DNA of 64,000 nt from Solitalea lacus (GCF_022014595.1 NZ_CP091740.1:2282200-2346199); one strand, 5' to 3'; counted from the stretch's first letter, positions 35,247-43,982 are shown. A program made the numbers and translations. Notes: generated by a model not told the origin, from the sequence alone.

Positions 35247-36233
35247 TTAAGCATAAATATTCGATAATCTAAAAAGAAAGAAGCTGTTGTTTCTGACGCC
35301 TCTAAAGGCAGATCTGAAGGCTTTGATCTTGGCATTAAATGACTCGGCTGAAGCATTGGTGCTTCGGTTGTCAAAGTAATTCAGGATGGTTAAATAGTGG
35401 GATTGTATGGACCTGGCTATCGTTTGGAATGACTTAAATCCGGCTTTCTCCGCTTTATCGTACCATTGGGCAAGCCTTGTAAAGCCCAGCCCTTTGTCTT
35501 TGGTGGAATGGAAAACCCTTCCAAGCTGAAGGGCCAGTTCATAGGCTCTTTCTAAATCAGGGTATCTTTCGAATAAAAGTTCAGCTCGTCTCCTTTGGGT
35601 GGGCGTCCATTTGCTTTCCGGTTTGAATAAGAGATACCGGCTTCTGGCAAGCAACTGTTTGATGGTATCGCCGTTGTCCAGCACTTCGGGGATGTACCGC
35701 ATTCCTGTTTCCTTTCCCAGTTCGATTTCCTTATTTTCTTGTTCAATGGCTTGCCAACGATATTGAATCCGCATGTCCTGAACGGCCTCATATGCCAGTT
35801 TTTGTACATGAAAGCGGTCGGTTACCAAACTTGCTTTAGGAAATGAATGCTTGGCAATCCGTTCCATGGTAGGGGCCATGTCCAGGGTCACTTCCTTGAC
35901 GTTGTTTCTTTTTCGAGCCGATATGCGTTCCAGAACCTTCCTGACATCCTCACTCTTGGTGCCTTTTACCATGGCTATTAAAGCCCCCTTTTTGCCTTTG
36001 GCAGCCTTATTGGTAATGACCGTGTACAGTTCTCCTTGGGACAGGGCCGTTTCATCAATACTGATGTATTCCCCCAGGTTCTCTTCAAACAACATCCATT
36101 CTTCGGCGTGTTCCCGCTGATCCCAGGTCATATAATCGCTTAAAAAATGAACATATTGTTCCTCTAAAAGCTTTCCATCCACATGATAATAATCTCCCAG
36201 GCTTTTACAGCTAACGGGCTTGGTGTCGAGCAA
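35247..36233 (-). CDS. ISAon1-type transposase, catalytic part
   Basis: A 328-residue DDE transposase of the ISL3 type. Candidate catalytic residues are the Asp of ISIDETALS, the Asp of LVTDRFHVQKLA and the Glu of NASAESFNAKIK. The only start in the extended frame is TTG (36233), which overlaps the end of the upstream N-terminal-region gene by 23 bases in a different frame. Translation therefore relies on TTG initiation, re-initiation or a frameshift. The frame is uninterrupted, so the protein may be active. If the recombination model is right, it is a hybrid of two copies. Confidence 0.85.
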   Translation of the reverse strand: MLDTKPVSCKSLGDYYHVDGKLLEEQYVHFLSDYMTWDQREHAEEWMLFEENLGEYISIDETALSQGELYTVITNKAAKGKKGALIAMVKGTKSEDVRKVLERISARKRNNVKEVTLDMAPTMERIAKHSFPKASLVTDRFHVQKLAYEAVQDMRIQYRWQAIEQENKEIELGKETGMRYIPEVLDNGDTIKQLLARSRYLLFKPESKWTPTQRRRAELLFERYPDLERAYELALQLGRVFHSTKDKGLGFTRLAQWYDKAEKAGFKSFQTIARSIQSHYLTILNYFDNRSTNASAESFNAKIKAFRSAFRGVRNNSFFLFRLSNIYA

Positions 36234-36576
36234 TAACTTTTAAAAAAGCCGCGAATTCCTTGGTCATTCGCGTTCCTTTGGCAACGTGTTCCCAATTGCG
36301 GAACACGGTATTTCCGGTACTTTCATTGATCCATCTTCGACGCTTGATCAACAAATAGACCGCTTTGCCGCGAATGGGGAAATCCTGCACCTGAATTTCA
36401 TCAAAAAAACCTTTGGAAATTAAACGTTCATGACGGAATTCATCCGGTACTTCATTCTTTTCCTTTAAATGAATATGAATTGCTTTCTCCGAGTGAGCAA
36501 CCTTGGAAATGATAAAATAATCCAGGATCCCGCTAGGAAGTATTAATTGGATTAAACTGAAATCTTCACCTTGCAT
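36211..36576 (-). CDS. ISAon1-type transposase N-terminal region protein
   Basis: A 121-residue protein from ATG 36576 (MQGEDFSLIQLILPSGILDYF) with the conserved KGFFDEIQVQDFPIRGKAVYLLIKRRRWI segment, a Zn-finger-less DNA-binding-like region that precedes the catalytic transposase ORF in this IS group. It ends VIARHQAR, overlapping the start of the transposase frame. The frame extends upstream to 36657, but that part runs through the IS end and is not coding. Confidence 0.8.
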   Translation of the reverse strand: MQGEDFSLIQLILPSGILDYFIISKVAHSEKAIHIHLKEKNEVPDEFRHERLISKGFFDEIQVQDFPIRGKAVYLLIKRRRWINESTGNTVFRNWEHVAKGTRMTKEFAAFLKVIARHQAR

Positions 36577-36829
36577 AAGTTGCAAAGGAAATAGTTTTTT
36601 CATTCTCCCCCAACAATTCCGCTTGATCCGGAAAATCCTGCAAAGTGATGGGCTCAAAAAAGCCTTTGGAGTGCAATTTGTTTGCCGAATACTCTTCAGG
36701 GGTCTTGTTGACTTCCTTTAAATAGATATGGATAGCGGCGTCTTTTTTCTCCACCTCGGTTAATTCAAAATATTCCTCAATGGATTCAGGAAGGATCAGT
36801 GGGATCAGGGCTTTATAGGACTCGTGCAT
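36566..36829 (-). pseudogene. Truncated N-terminal-region gene of a second IS copy
   Basis: From ATG 36829 the product begins MHESYKALIPLILPESIEEY and aligns with the intact copy up to QDFP (residue 67). It then runs into the terminus of the inner IS at 36629, continues for about 20 unrelated codons and stops at 36566. It marks the exact insertion point of one IS into a related one. Confidence 0.8.
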
Positions 36830-36902
36830 GGTGTTTTTTAGGATGCACAAAAATGAACTTTTATTCCCTACTCCCCAACTTTTGTACTTGATCCCTTGAT
36901 CC

Positions 36903-36910
36903 GTGATTGT
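36903..36910 (+). repeat. 8-bp target site duplication, right copy
   Basis: GTGATTGT, identical to 35207-35214, directly after the right IS end. Confidence 0.8.
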
Positions 36911-36929
36911 TTTGATGGGAGCTATAACG

Positions 36930-36952
36930 AAAAAAGCAGCCTTTGAGGCTGC
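36930..36952 (-). terminator. tRNA-His terminator
   Basis: GCAGCC (36936-36941) pairs with GGCTGC (36947-36952); on the minus strand a T run (36935-36930) follows. The IS lies just beyond this terminator. Confidence 0.8.
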
Positions 36953-36963
36953 CATTAATTTCG

Positions 36964-37038
36964 GGTGGAAGACCGGGCTCGAACCGGCGACCCCCAGAAC
37001 CACAATCTGGTGCTCTAACCTACTGAGCTACATCCACC
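36964..37038 (-). tRNA. tRNA-His (GTG)
   Basis: The minus strand folds as a full cloverleaf: GGTGGATG start with the extra G-1 diagnostic of tRNA-His, D arm TAGCTCAG, anticodon arm CCAGA-TTGTGGT-TCTGG (anticodon GTG), and T arm GCCGG-TTCGAGC-CCGGT. The discriminator is C73. The CCA end is not encoded. The acceptor stem has one T-T mismatch at position 6-67. It is isolated, with its own terminator. Confidence 0.95.
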
Positions 37039-37194
37039 GTGTGTTTGTTTGTTTTGGGACTGCAAAAGTAGCAATCAGATTTATTTATCCAAAATATTAA
37101 TAGGATTTTTTTTAATGTTATTCCTAAATCCCATGTAATGAGTTACTTTAATTTTCTGGTATTTTTTCATTCACTCAAAATTGATTATTCCTTT

Positions 37195-37202
37195 TATTTT
37201 TG
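37195..37202 (+). promoter_or_regulatory. -7 element of rnhA
   Basis: TAttTTTG lies 16 bases before the rnhA ATG. The -33 element is unclear. The remaining spacer back to the tRNA promoter side is AT-rich with no other feature seen. Confidence 0.45.
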
Positions 37203-37218
37203 CAGCCAAATTTAATAC

Positions 37219-37680
37219 ATGATTGAAATATTTACCGATGGGGCATCAAGCGGTAATCCCGGTCCTGGCGGATATGGAGTGATTCTTCGTTCAGGTAAAC
37301 ACTACAAGGAACTATCTGCAGGATTTCGTAAAACTACCAATAACCGTATGGAGTTGTTAGCTGTGATTGTGGGTTTGGAAGCACTTAAAGCCGACAATCA
37401 ACAGGTGCTTATTTTCTCTGATTCAAAATATGTAGTTGATGCAGTAGAAAAAGGATGGGTATTTGGCTGGCAGAAGAAAGGGTATAAGGACAAAAAGAAC
37501 CCTGATTTATGGGAGCGCTTTCTAAGGATTTATCGTAAACACCAAGTTAAATTCCAATGGATACGAGGGCATGCTGGTCATCCGGAAAATGAACGTTGTG
37601 ATGAGCTGGCTGTTGCAGCAGCAAAAAATCCACAGTTTATTGATACTATTTTTGAACGTGACGAAAAACTCTCTCTTTAG
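37219..37680 (+). CDS. rnhA: Ribonuclease HI
   Basis: A 153-residue enzyme that cuts RNA in RNA-DNA hybrids. Catalytic acidic residues are visible: Asp7 (FTDGASSGNPGPGG), Glu45 (NRMELLAV), Asp68 (FSDSKYVVD) and the Asp in ENERCDELA. Length and the basic helix region (GWQKKGYKDKKN) fit the E. coli enzyme. The following MATE gene starts right at its stop codon. Confidence 0.97.
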   Translation: MIEIFTDGASSGNPGPGGYGVILRSGKHYKELSAGFRKTTNNRMELLAVIVGLEALKADNQQVLIFSDSKYVVDAVEKGWVFGWQKKGYKDKKNPDLWERFLRIYRKHQVKFQWIRGHAGHPENERCDELAVAAAKNPQFIDTIFERDEKLSL

Positions 37681-39021
37681 TTGAAAGCAAATATCAATTC
37701 TGTAGCTGATAAAATTAGTTTTCGAGAAATTAATCGCTTAGCTATTCCTGCTTTACTAGCTGGTGTAGTAGAGCCCGTATTATCCCTCACTGATTTGGTT
37801 ATTGTTGGCCGCATCCCCTTTGATAAAACAGAAATTATTGCGGCGGTTGGTGTTGCCAGTTCATTAATTGCTGCAATGACATGGATTTTGGCTCAAACCA
37901 GTTCAGCTATCTCTTCCATTGTTTCGAGATATTTAGGAACTAAGCGTTTGCACGAACTGGATAGCCTGGTTGTACAAACGTTTATTTTTAGCTTATTACT
38001 TAGTTCTACAGTTACATTGGTAACCAAATATTTTACCGTTGACATATTTAAACTATATAATGCCGATGGTAAAATACTAAGTTACGCCGTTGATTACTTT
38101 AAAATAAGGGTTTGGGGCTTTCCATTCAGTTTAATTACGTTTACCCTTTATGGAGTATTCCGAGGGTTGCAAAATACACTCTGGTCAATGTATATTGGCT
38201 TATTTGGAGGGGTTTTACATATCTTCCTTGATATTGTTCTTGTGTTTGGGGTGGGAGGTATTATTCAACCAATGAACATTGAAGGGGCTGCATATGCCAG
38301 TTTAATTACACAGGTGCTTATGTTTTTGGTAGCACTTTATTTCTTTATTACTAAAACGCCATTCAAATTAATACCAGGTCGTATTGTTCATCCTGAGTTG
38401 TTTCATTTAATACGTTTAAGTGTTAATTTGTTTTTCAGGGCAGCTGCACTAAACTTTTCGTTCTATCTGGCAAATAGATACGCAACAGGATATGGTAAGC
38501 AATACATAGCTGCTCATGCTATCATTGCCAACCTCTTTTTGTTTATTGCCTTTGTAATTGATGGTTACGGTAATGCCGGAAATGCAATATCTGGAAAATT
38601 ATTAGGATCTAAGGACTTTAAAAAGTTATGGCTTTTGGGGATTGATTTGTCTAAAATTGTTGTGGGTATAGCTCTATTTATTATGGCCGTATGTGGTATA
38701 GGTTACTTCCTTATTGGGAAGGTGTTTACAAGTGATCCCAGTGTTTTAAAAGTGTTTTACCAAACTTTTTGGATACTTATATTGATGCTCCCAATTAATG
38801 CTTTAGCTTTTTCATACGACGCTATTTTTAAAGGTTTGGGAGAGGCTGTATTCCTCCGAAATTTATTGATTGGCTCTACCTTTTTGGCATTTATTCCATC
38901 ACTTTGGGTGTTCGATTATTTAGATATGAAGCTTTATGGTATATGGGCTGCGTTTACACTTTTCATGCTATATCGCTGCTTAGGCTCTATCTGGAAATTT
39001 AAATCAAAGTATCTAGCATAA
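37681..39021 (+). CDS. MATE-family efflux transporter
   Basis: A 446-residue inner-membrane transporter with about 12 helices, DinF-like branch: EINRLAIPALLAGVVEPVLSLTDLVIVGRI near the N-terminus and WSMYIGLFGGVLHIFLDIVLVFG in the middle. Members expel drugs or metabolites in exchange for H+ or Na+. The start is TTG, directly after the rnhA stop (tagTTG), and the next in-frame ATG is too far inside helix 2 to be the start. Translation is probably coupled to rnhA. Confidence 0.88.
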   Translation: MKANINSVADKISFREINRLAIPALLAGVVEPVLSLTDLVIVGRIPFDKTEIIAAVGVASSLIAAMTWILAQTSSAISSIVSRYLGTKRLHELDSLVVQTFIFSLLLSSTVTLVTKYFTVDIFKLYNADGKILSYAVDYFKIRVWGFPFSLITFTLYGVFRGLQNTLWSMYIGLFGGVLHIFLDIVLVFGVGGIIQPMNIEGAAYASLITQVLMFLVALYFFITKTPFKLIPGRIVHPELFHLIRLSVNLFFRAAALNFSFYLANRYATGYGKQYIAAHAIIANLFLFIAFVIDGYGNAGNAISGKLLGSKDFKKLWLLGIDLSKIVVGIALFIMAVCGIGYFLIGKVFTSDPSVLKVFYQTFWILILMLPINALAFSYDAIFKGLGEAVFLRNLLIGSTFLAFIPSLWVFDYLDMKLYGIWAAFTLFMLYRCLGSIWKFKSKYLA

Positions 39022-39180
39022 AGATGTGATAGTCGAATGTTAGCTTACTAACAATTCATAACTGCCATTAATATAATCGTACGTTATGTCATTCCCCATT
39101 CTTTACTAATAAATTAAGTTAAATGGTGACCCTTAAACTTTGATGGGTATGTTGTAAAGACTTATGTGTTCAATTTTATT

Positions 39181-39196
39181 TTTAGACTAATCTAAA
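39181..39196. promoter_or_regulatory. DtxR/MntR-like operator TTTAGACTAATCTAAA
   Basis: This 16-bp near-perfect palindrome (7 of 8 symmetric pairs) lies 82 bases before the TonB receptor start. The TTTAG-type half-sites resemble operators of the DtxR/MntR metal-dependent repressors. Another half-site-like TTTTAGTC follows at 39202-39209. Metal control of the receptor is inferred. Confidence 0.5.
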
Positions 39197-39212
39197 TTTA
39201 TATTTTAGTCGA

Positions 39213-39252
39213 ACCAATAATTTATTTACATTTGCGTAAACAAATTATTGGT
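39213..39252 (+). promoter_or_regulatory. 40-bp palindrome centred on the TonB receptor promoter
   Basis: ACCAATAATTT (39213-39223) mirrors AAATTATTGGT (39242-39252), and inside it TTTAC (39225-39229) mirrors GTAAA (39236-39240); 16 of the 17 outer symmetric pairs match. The -7 element TAcaTTTG (39227-39234) is in the centre. The transcript would start near 39240, so the left arm is not transcribed and the repeat must act as DNA, most likely as an operator. Confidence 0.7.
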
Positions 39253-39262
39253 CTTTCACAGA

Positions 39263-41542
39263 ATGAATAAACACATTTACTTAATCACTTCTATCCTGAT
39301 CTTGAGCTCTTCAGTTTTATTTGCTCAAAAAGCTTGCATTAGGGGTGTTGTTAAATCAAATAAAAAATCCTTAGAAGGAGTCCAAATCAATGTTTTGGGG
39401 CTTAATAATGCATATTTTTCCGATGCCAACGGGAACTATTTAATTCCTGACCTTCCTGTAGGGAAACAAAAATTATACTTTAATTTATTTGAGTACGAAG
39501 AGGTTGTTAAAGAAATCAATCTAAAACCAAATGATACTATTACGCTAAATATTGAATTAAGCCCCATTACTTCTAAAATGTTGGATGAAGTAGTGGTAAG
39601 CGGTACAATGAAAGAAGTATCGAAGTTAAAATCCCCAATTCCAGTTGAGGTTTATACACCTGCATTATTTAAGAAAAATCCTACTCCAAGCATTTTTGAA
39701 TCATTGGGAATGATTAATGGTGTTCAGCCTCAATTGAACTGTAACGTATGCAATACCGGAGATATTCATATAAATGGAATGGAAGGTCCATATACCATGA
39801 TTTTGATAGACGGGATGCCAATTGTAAGTAGCTTAGCTACTGTATATGGGCTTTCTGGAATACCCAATAGCATGGTTAAACGGATAGAGGTTGTTAAGGG
39901 GCCTGCTTCTACACTTTATGGTTCTGAAGCGGTGGGTGGTTTGGTTAACATTATCACCAAAGACCCTCAGTCATCACCTAAATTAAATACCGATTTATCG
40001 GGTACTGGGTATGGAGAGTACAATGCAGATATTGCAACCAAGTTAAAGGTGGGGAAAGCAAGTACTCTTATCGGGCTCAATTATTTTAATTATTCCGGTA
40101 GATATGATGAGAATAATGACAGTTTTACAGATGTAACTTTGCAGAACCGTGCTTCAATTTTTAACAAATGGACCATTCCATTAAAATCCAACCGCTCTGC
40201 TAATTTAGCAACACGCTACGTTTATGAAAACAGATGGGGTGGAGAAACTAACTGGAGTGAAGTCTTTCGAGGGAGTGACAGTATTTACGGTGAATCAATA
40301 AAAACTAATCGCTTTGAGCTATTGGGAAATATTGAACTCCCCAGGCATTTCATTTTGGATTATTCGTACAATTATCATTTGCAAGACTCTTATTACGGTA
40401 CCACTAAGTTCTATGCTAATCAGCAGGTAGCTTTTATGCAATTACGATGGTCGAAAACATTTGGCAAACATGAACTTCTTTCAGGGCTACCACTCCGTTA
40501 CACTTATTACGATGATAATACAACCGGAACCAAAGGACTCAGTGGCATTAACGCTCCGTCAAAATCCTTTTTACCCGGGATTTTTATCCAGGATGAATGG
40601 AAATCCAGTGAAAAACTAAGCATTTTGGCCGGTTTACGATATGATCATCACAATGAACATGGTAGCATTTTTACTCCGCGGTTAAGTTTCAAATATTCAC
40701 CTAACAATCGTAATACCTTCCGTCTAAGTACCGGAAATGGCTACCGCGTTGTTAACTTATTTACTGAAGACCATGCTGCATTAACCGGTGCCCGTGAAGT
40801 TCAAATTAAGAATAACCTATTACCTGAACGTTCATGGAATGTGAATCTTAATTATTCAACAATCATTAATCATAAAAGTGGATTTATTGGTTTAGACGGC
40901 AGTGTTTTTTATACCTATTTTACCAATAAAATTACAGGTGATTTCTTAACCGACCCTAATAAAATTATCTATGACAACTTAAATGGTTATGCTGTTTCAA
41001 AAGGTATTACATTAAATACGGATTTAAGTTTTACAAATGGACTTAAATTTATGCTTGGAGCAACTTACATGGATGTTTATCAAACGAATGTGGATCAAAG
41101 TAATAACAAAGTAAGGGCACCTCAATTATTTGCACCCAAAATTTCAGGAACTTATGCTATAAGCTATACTATAAATCCTTGGCAACTATCTATTGATATT
41201 ACTGGCAAAGTAAACGGGCCAATGTATCTTCCTGTAGTACCTAATGATTATCGTTCGGCAAAATCACCAATGTACAATTTGATGAATTTGCAGCTTGTTA
41301 AAAAAATGGAAAATGGATTAGAGATCTACGGAGGGTGCAAAAACTTGCTTAATTTTGTTCCTAAAGATCCAATTCTACACCCGGATGATCCGTTTGATAG
41401 GCCAGGAGGAAAGTATTATCTCCAAAATGGTACACCCAATCCGATAACGAATCCTTATGGTTATGCTTTTGATCCGTCTTATAATTATGCTCCGTTGCAA
41501 GGTATAAAAGCGTTTTTAGGAATCAGATACACAATTAAATAA
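39263..41542 (+). CDS. TonB-dependent outer-membrane receptor
   Basis: A 759-residue outer-membrane receptor. Order: signal peptide (1-21, ending LFAQ), carboxypeptidase-regulatory-like domain (about 24-100), plug (about 108-235) and a 22-strand-type barrel ending FLGIRYTIK. The plug contains CNVC (Cys160 and Cys163) before TGDIHINGMEGPYTMILIDGMPI; such a Cys pair is unusual and could hold metal or a disulfide. No SusD partner, hemophore or ABC gene is adjacent, so it is probably for a metal chelate or other small ligand, not a glycan. An in-frame TTG at 39248 is not used as the start. Confidence 0.92.
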   Translation: MNKHIYLITSILILSSSVLFAQKACIRGVVKSNKKSLEGVQINVLGLNNAYFSDANGNYLIPDLPVGKQKLYFNLFEYEEVVKEINLKPNDTITLNIELSPITSKMLDEVVVSGTMKEVSKLKSPIPVEVYTPALFKKNPTPSIFESLGMINGVQPQLNCNVCNTGDIHINGMEGPYTMILIDGMPIVSSLATVYGLSGIPNSMVKRIEVVKGPASTLYGSEAVGGLVNIITKDPQSSPKLNTDLSGTGYGEYNADIATKLKVGKASTLIGLNYFNYSGRYDENNDSFTDVTLQNRASIFNKWTIPLKSNRSANLATRYVYENRWGGETNWSEVFRGSDSIYGESIKTNRFELLGNIELPRHFILDYSYNYHLQDSYYGTTKFYANQQVAFMQLRWSKTFGKHELLSGLPLRYTYYDDNTTGTKGLSGINAPSKSFLPGIFIQDEWKSSEKLSILAGLRYDHHNEHGSIFTPRLSFKYSPNNRNTFRLSTGNGYRVVNLFTEDHAALTGAREVQIKNNLLPERSWNVNLNYSTIINHKSGFIGLDGSVFYTYFTNKITGDFLTDPNKIIYDNLNGYAVSKGITLNTDLSFTNGLKFMLGATYMDVYQTNVDQSNNKVRAPQLFAPKISGTYAISYTINPWQLSIDITGKVNGPMYLPVVPNDYRSAKSPMYNLMNLQLVKKMENGLEIYGGCKNLLNFVPKDPILHPDDPFDRPGGKYYLQNGTPNPITNPYGYAFDPSYNYAPLQGIKAFLGIRYTIK

Positions 41543-41550
41543 ATAAAATA

Positions 41551-41585
41551 AAAGTCCGAAATGCAATCTGCATTTCGGACTTTTT
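41551..41585. terminator. Bidirectional terminator
   Basis: AAAGTCCGAAATGCA (41551-41565) and TGCATTTCGGACTTT (41569-41583) form a 15-bp perfect stem with a 3-base loop between the receptor gene (+) and mutS2 (-). Confidence 0.9.
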
Positions 41586-41607
41586 AACTACTTGACAATA
41601 GTAATGG

Positions 41608-43971
41608 TTATTTTAAGTTTACTATCGAAATTCCATCACCACCTCTATCAGGATGCTCATCTTCAATATGACTAACAGCAGAGTATTTTTTAAGGTAGTC
41701 CCGGATTAGTTTACGCAAAATACCGTCTCCACGGCCATGAATAATTCGTAATGAGCTTTGGCTCATCATTACGGCTCGATCAAGATACTTTTCGATCTCA
41801 TATAAAGCTTCCTCACCACGCATTCCCCTCACATCAATTTCAGGGCTAAAATTACTCCGCTGTTGAATTTGATACTCAGCATAAGTTGATTTGGTATTTT
41901 GTACCTTGTCCTTACTTTGAATCTTTTCTAAGCGATTAAGTTTTACTACTGACATCAATTCTCCAATGGCTATAACAGCATTGGTTTTGTTTAGTTCTAT
42001 TACTTTTCCTGTTGTGTCAGAATCTATAAGTTTTATCCAATCACCCACAGCAATAGGCTCTAATTCTCTCTTTTTAATTTGTTTTGCAGGTTTCAGTTGT
42101 AGTTTTTGTTGCTCCTCAACAAGCTTCTGACGCACTTGCTTGGTTGCTTCTTTCTCAGCTTTTGTAGTTCTGATTTCGGCAATAGTATTTTCTACAAGCT
42201 TATTGGCATTCTTAAGAATATCTTGAGCTTGGATTTTAGCATCATTAACCAGTTTTTTACGATTTTCCTCGTAGTATTCTTTCAGTTTCTTGTTTTCTTC
42301 CAGAAGTTCATTTAAGCGTTTTTGCCGTCTTTCTATTTCAATCTTGGTGTCGTAAAGTTGCTTTTTCTCACGTTCCAGGTCAACTAAAAGCGTATCTACT
42401 TTCTTTTGTTGGTCACCAATTTTCACCTTGGCCAATTTTAAAACCTGTTCAGGCAAACCAATTTTTTGTGCAATTTCGAATGCATAGGAACTTCCTGGCT
42501 TTCCCATTTGTAATACATACATAGGTTGCATATGTGTATTATCAAATAACATGGATGCGTTCTCTAGCCCATCGGTATTATTTGCAAACAGTTTAAGATT
42601 TGAATAATGGGTTGTAATTACGCCTTTTGCCTTTTTTTGATTGAGTACTTGTAAAACGGCTTCAGCTATTGGACCGCCAAACTGAGGGTCAGTGCCGGTT
42701 CCAAACTCATCAATCATGATCAAAGAATGATAGCTGGCCATCTCAACAAAAGTTTTCATTTTGGTTAGGTGCGCACTATAGGTACTCAAATCACTCTCAA
42801 TAGACTGGTCATCTCCAATATCTACCAAAATTCGTTTAAAAATGCCCGCTTCAGAGAAGTTATCGGCGGGGATAAGCATTCCTGCTTGAAGCATCAATTG
42901 AAGCAAGCCTACGGTCTTCATACAAACTGACTTGCCACCTGCATTTGGGCCTGACACCAAAACTATCCGGGCCTTTAGATCAATTTTAATATTTAATGGT
43001 ACTATCGTTTGACCACTTTGTTTAAAATTAAGGTATAATAGCGGATGACGGGCATTACTTAATTTGAAATAGGGTTCATTTTTCAAAATAGGCATGCTTG
43101 CATCAAGCTTAATCGCTAATGAAGCTTTAGCCCTAATGAAATCAATTTTTGTCAGAAGGTTGTGATATGTAGATAACAAAGATGAGTAGGGGCGAACTTC
43201 ATTTGTTAACGATGTTAGAATACGAATGATTTCCCGGCGTTTCTCAAATTCTAAATCTCGAACCTTATTATTTAGCTCAAAAACTTCGGCAGGTTCTAAA
43301 TAAATGGTTTGCCCAGTTGCTGATTCATCATGAATGAGTCCCTTCATTTTGCGCTTATGTTCAGCAAGAACAGGAATCACCAATCGACCGTCACGAATGG
43401 TCAAGCTGCCATCAGCACTCCAGCCTTCCTTAATCGCATTTTTGAAAATGGCATCCAGTCTTCTTCTCGATTCGCTTTCTGCAGAAGCTATTTCTCTGAT
43501 AATCTTTTGCAGTTCTGGAGAAGCATTGGGCCTTATTTTTCCTTTCGGGTCAATAACAGCATCGATTTCTTTGAGAATTTTTTGCTCAACTACCAGTCCT
43601 TCCAATAAAGTCTGTAAATGAGGATATAACTCTTCACGTTCCTTAAAGTACCTAATGGTTTGAAAAACGGTGGTGAGTACTAAGGTGAGTGAGAAAAAAT
43701 CTTCTTCAGATAAAAAAGTTCCTTCAACTCTTATTTTATTGACCAGATATTGAATATCGATATAATTGGATGAAGGAAACGGGGCGTCATTCAATAGGAT
43801 TTCTTTGAATTCGGCAGTTTGAGAGAGCAATTTCTTAAGCAGTTCATAATTGGTAATAAACTGAATTTTATCAACCAGATTTTTACCCATTGTGCTAAGG
43901 CATTCATGGCGCAATAACTCTCTTATTTCGTTAAATCCTAGTTTTTCTCCTACGTTCTCGGGGTATAACAC
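41608..43971 (-). CDS. mutS2: Endonuclease MutS2
   Basis: A 787-residue MutS-like ATPase with a C-terminal nuclease domain. The ATPase core has Walker A SGPNAGGKS and Walker B LIMIDEFGTGTDP; a long charged coiled coil follows (KKVDTLLVDLEREKKQLYD...); the C-terminal Smr domain holds IDVRGMRGEEAL and RIIHGRGDG. It lacks the mismatch-recognition domain of MutS1. MutS2 limits recombination and, in some bacteria, splits collided ribosomes. The start is GTG, 11 bases after the stop of the preceding lipoprotein gene, so both are in one transcript. Confidence 0.95.
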   Translation of the reverse strand: MLYPENVGEKLGFNEIRELLRHECLSTMGKNLVDKIQFITNYELLKKLLSQTAEFKEILLNDAPFPSSNYIDIQYLVNKIRVEGTFLSEEDFFSLTLVLTTVFQTIRYFKEREELYPHLQTLLEGLVVEQKILKEIDAVIDPKGKIRPNASPELQKIIREIASAESESRRRLDAIFKNAIKEGWSADGSLTIRDGRLVIPVLAEHKRKMKGLIHDESATGQTIYLEPAEVFELNNKVRDLEFEKRREIIRILTSLTNEVRPYSSLLSTYHNLLTKIDFIRAKASLAIKLDASMPILKNEPYFKLSNARHPLLYLNFKQSGQTIVPLNIKIDLKARIVLVSGPNAGGKSVCMKTVGLLQLMLQAGMLIPADNFSEAGIFKRILVDIGDDQSIESDLSTYSAHLTKMKTFVEMASYHSLIMIDEFGTGTDPQFGGPIAEAVLQVLNQKKAKGVITTHYSNLKLFANNTDGLENASMLFDNTHMQPMYVLQMGKPGSSYAFEIAQKIGLPEQVLKLAKVKIGDQQKKVDTLLVDLEREKKQLYDTKIEIERRQKRLNELLEENKKLKEYYEENRKKLVNDAKIQAQDILKNANKLVENTIAEIRTTKAEKEATKQVRQKLVEEQQKLQLKPAKQIKKRELEPIAVGDWIKLIDSDTTGKVIELNKTNAVIAIGELMSVVKLNRLEKIQSKDKVQNTKSTYAEYQIQQRSNFSPEIDVRGMRGEEALYEIEKYLDRAVMMSQSSLRIIHGRGDGILRKLIRDYLKKYSAVSHIEDEHPDRGGDGISIVNLK

Positions 43972-43982
43972 TTTATAAATAT

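Larger units (their letters stand above)
35215..36902 (-). mobile_element. ISL3/ISAon1-type insertion sequence, nested and recombined
   Basis: The outer ends start GGATCAAG and are flanked by GTGATTGT direct repeats. An internal terminus lies at 36629: the minus strand from there reads GGATCAAGCGGAA, identical to the first 13 bases of the left end at 35215. So one element (35215-36629) sits inside the 5' end of a second, related element whose remnant is 36630-36902. The inner junction lacks an 8-bp duplication, which fits loss of the intervening part by recombination between the two similar copies. The right end carries an extra GGATCAAG. It lies in the spacer between rplT and tRNA-His and disrupts no recognised gene. 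Confidence 0.8.

Noticed and set aside
36211-36233. Programmed -1 frameshift joining the two IS ORFs
   Set aside because: The transposase frame is +1 relative to the N-terminal ORF, so a -1 slip would not join them. TTG initiation or re-initiation is simpler.
36566-37003. 145-residue ORF read from 37003 as a single protein
   Set aside because: The upstream part runs antisense through tRNA-His, its terminator and the IS terminus. Only the part from ATG 36829 has homology.
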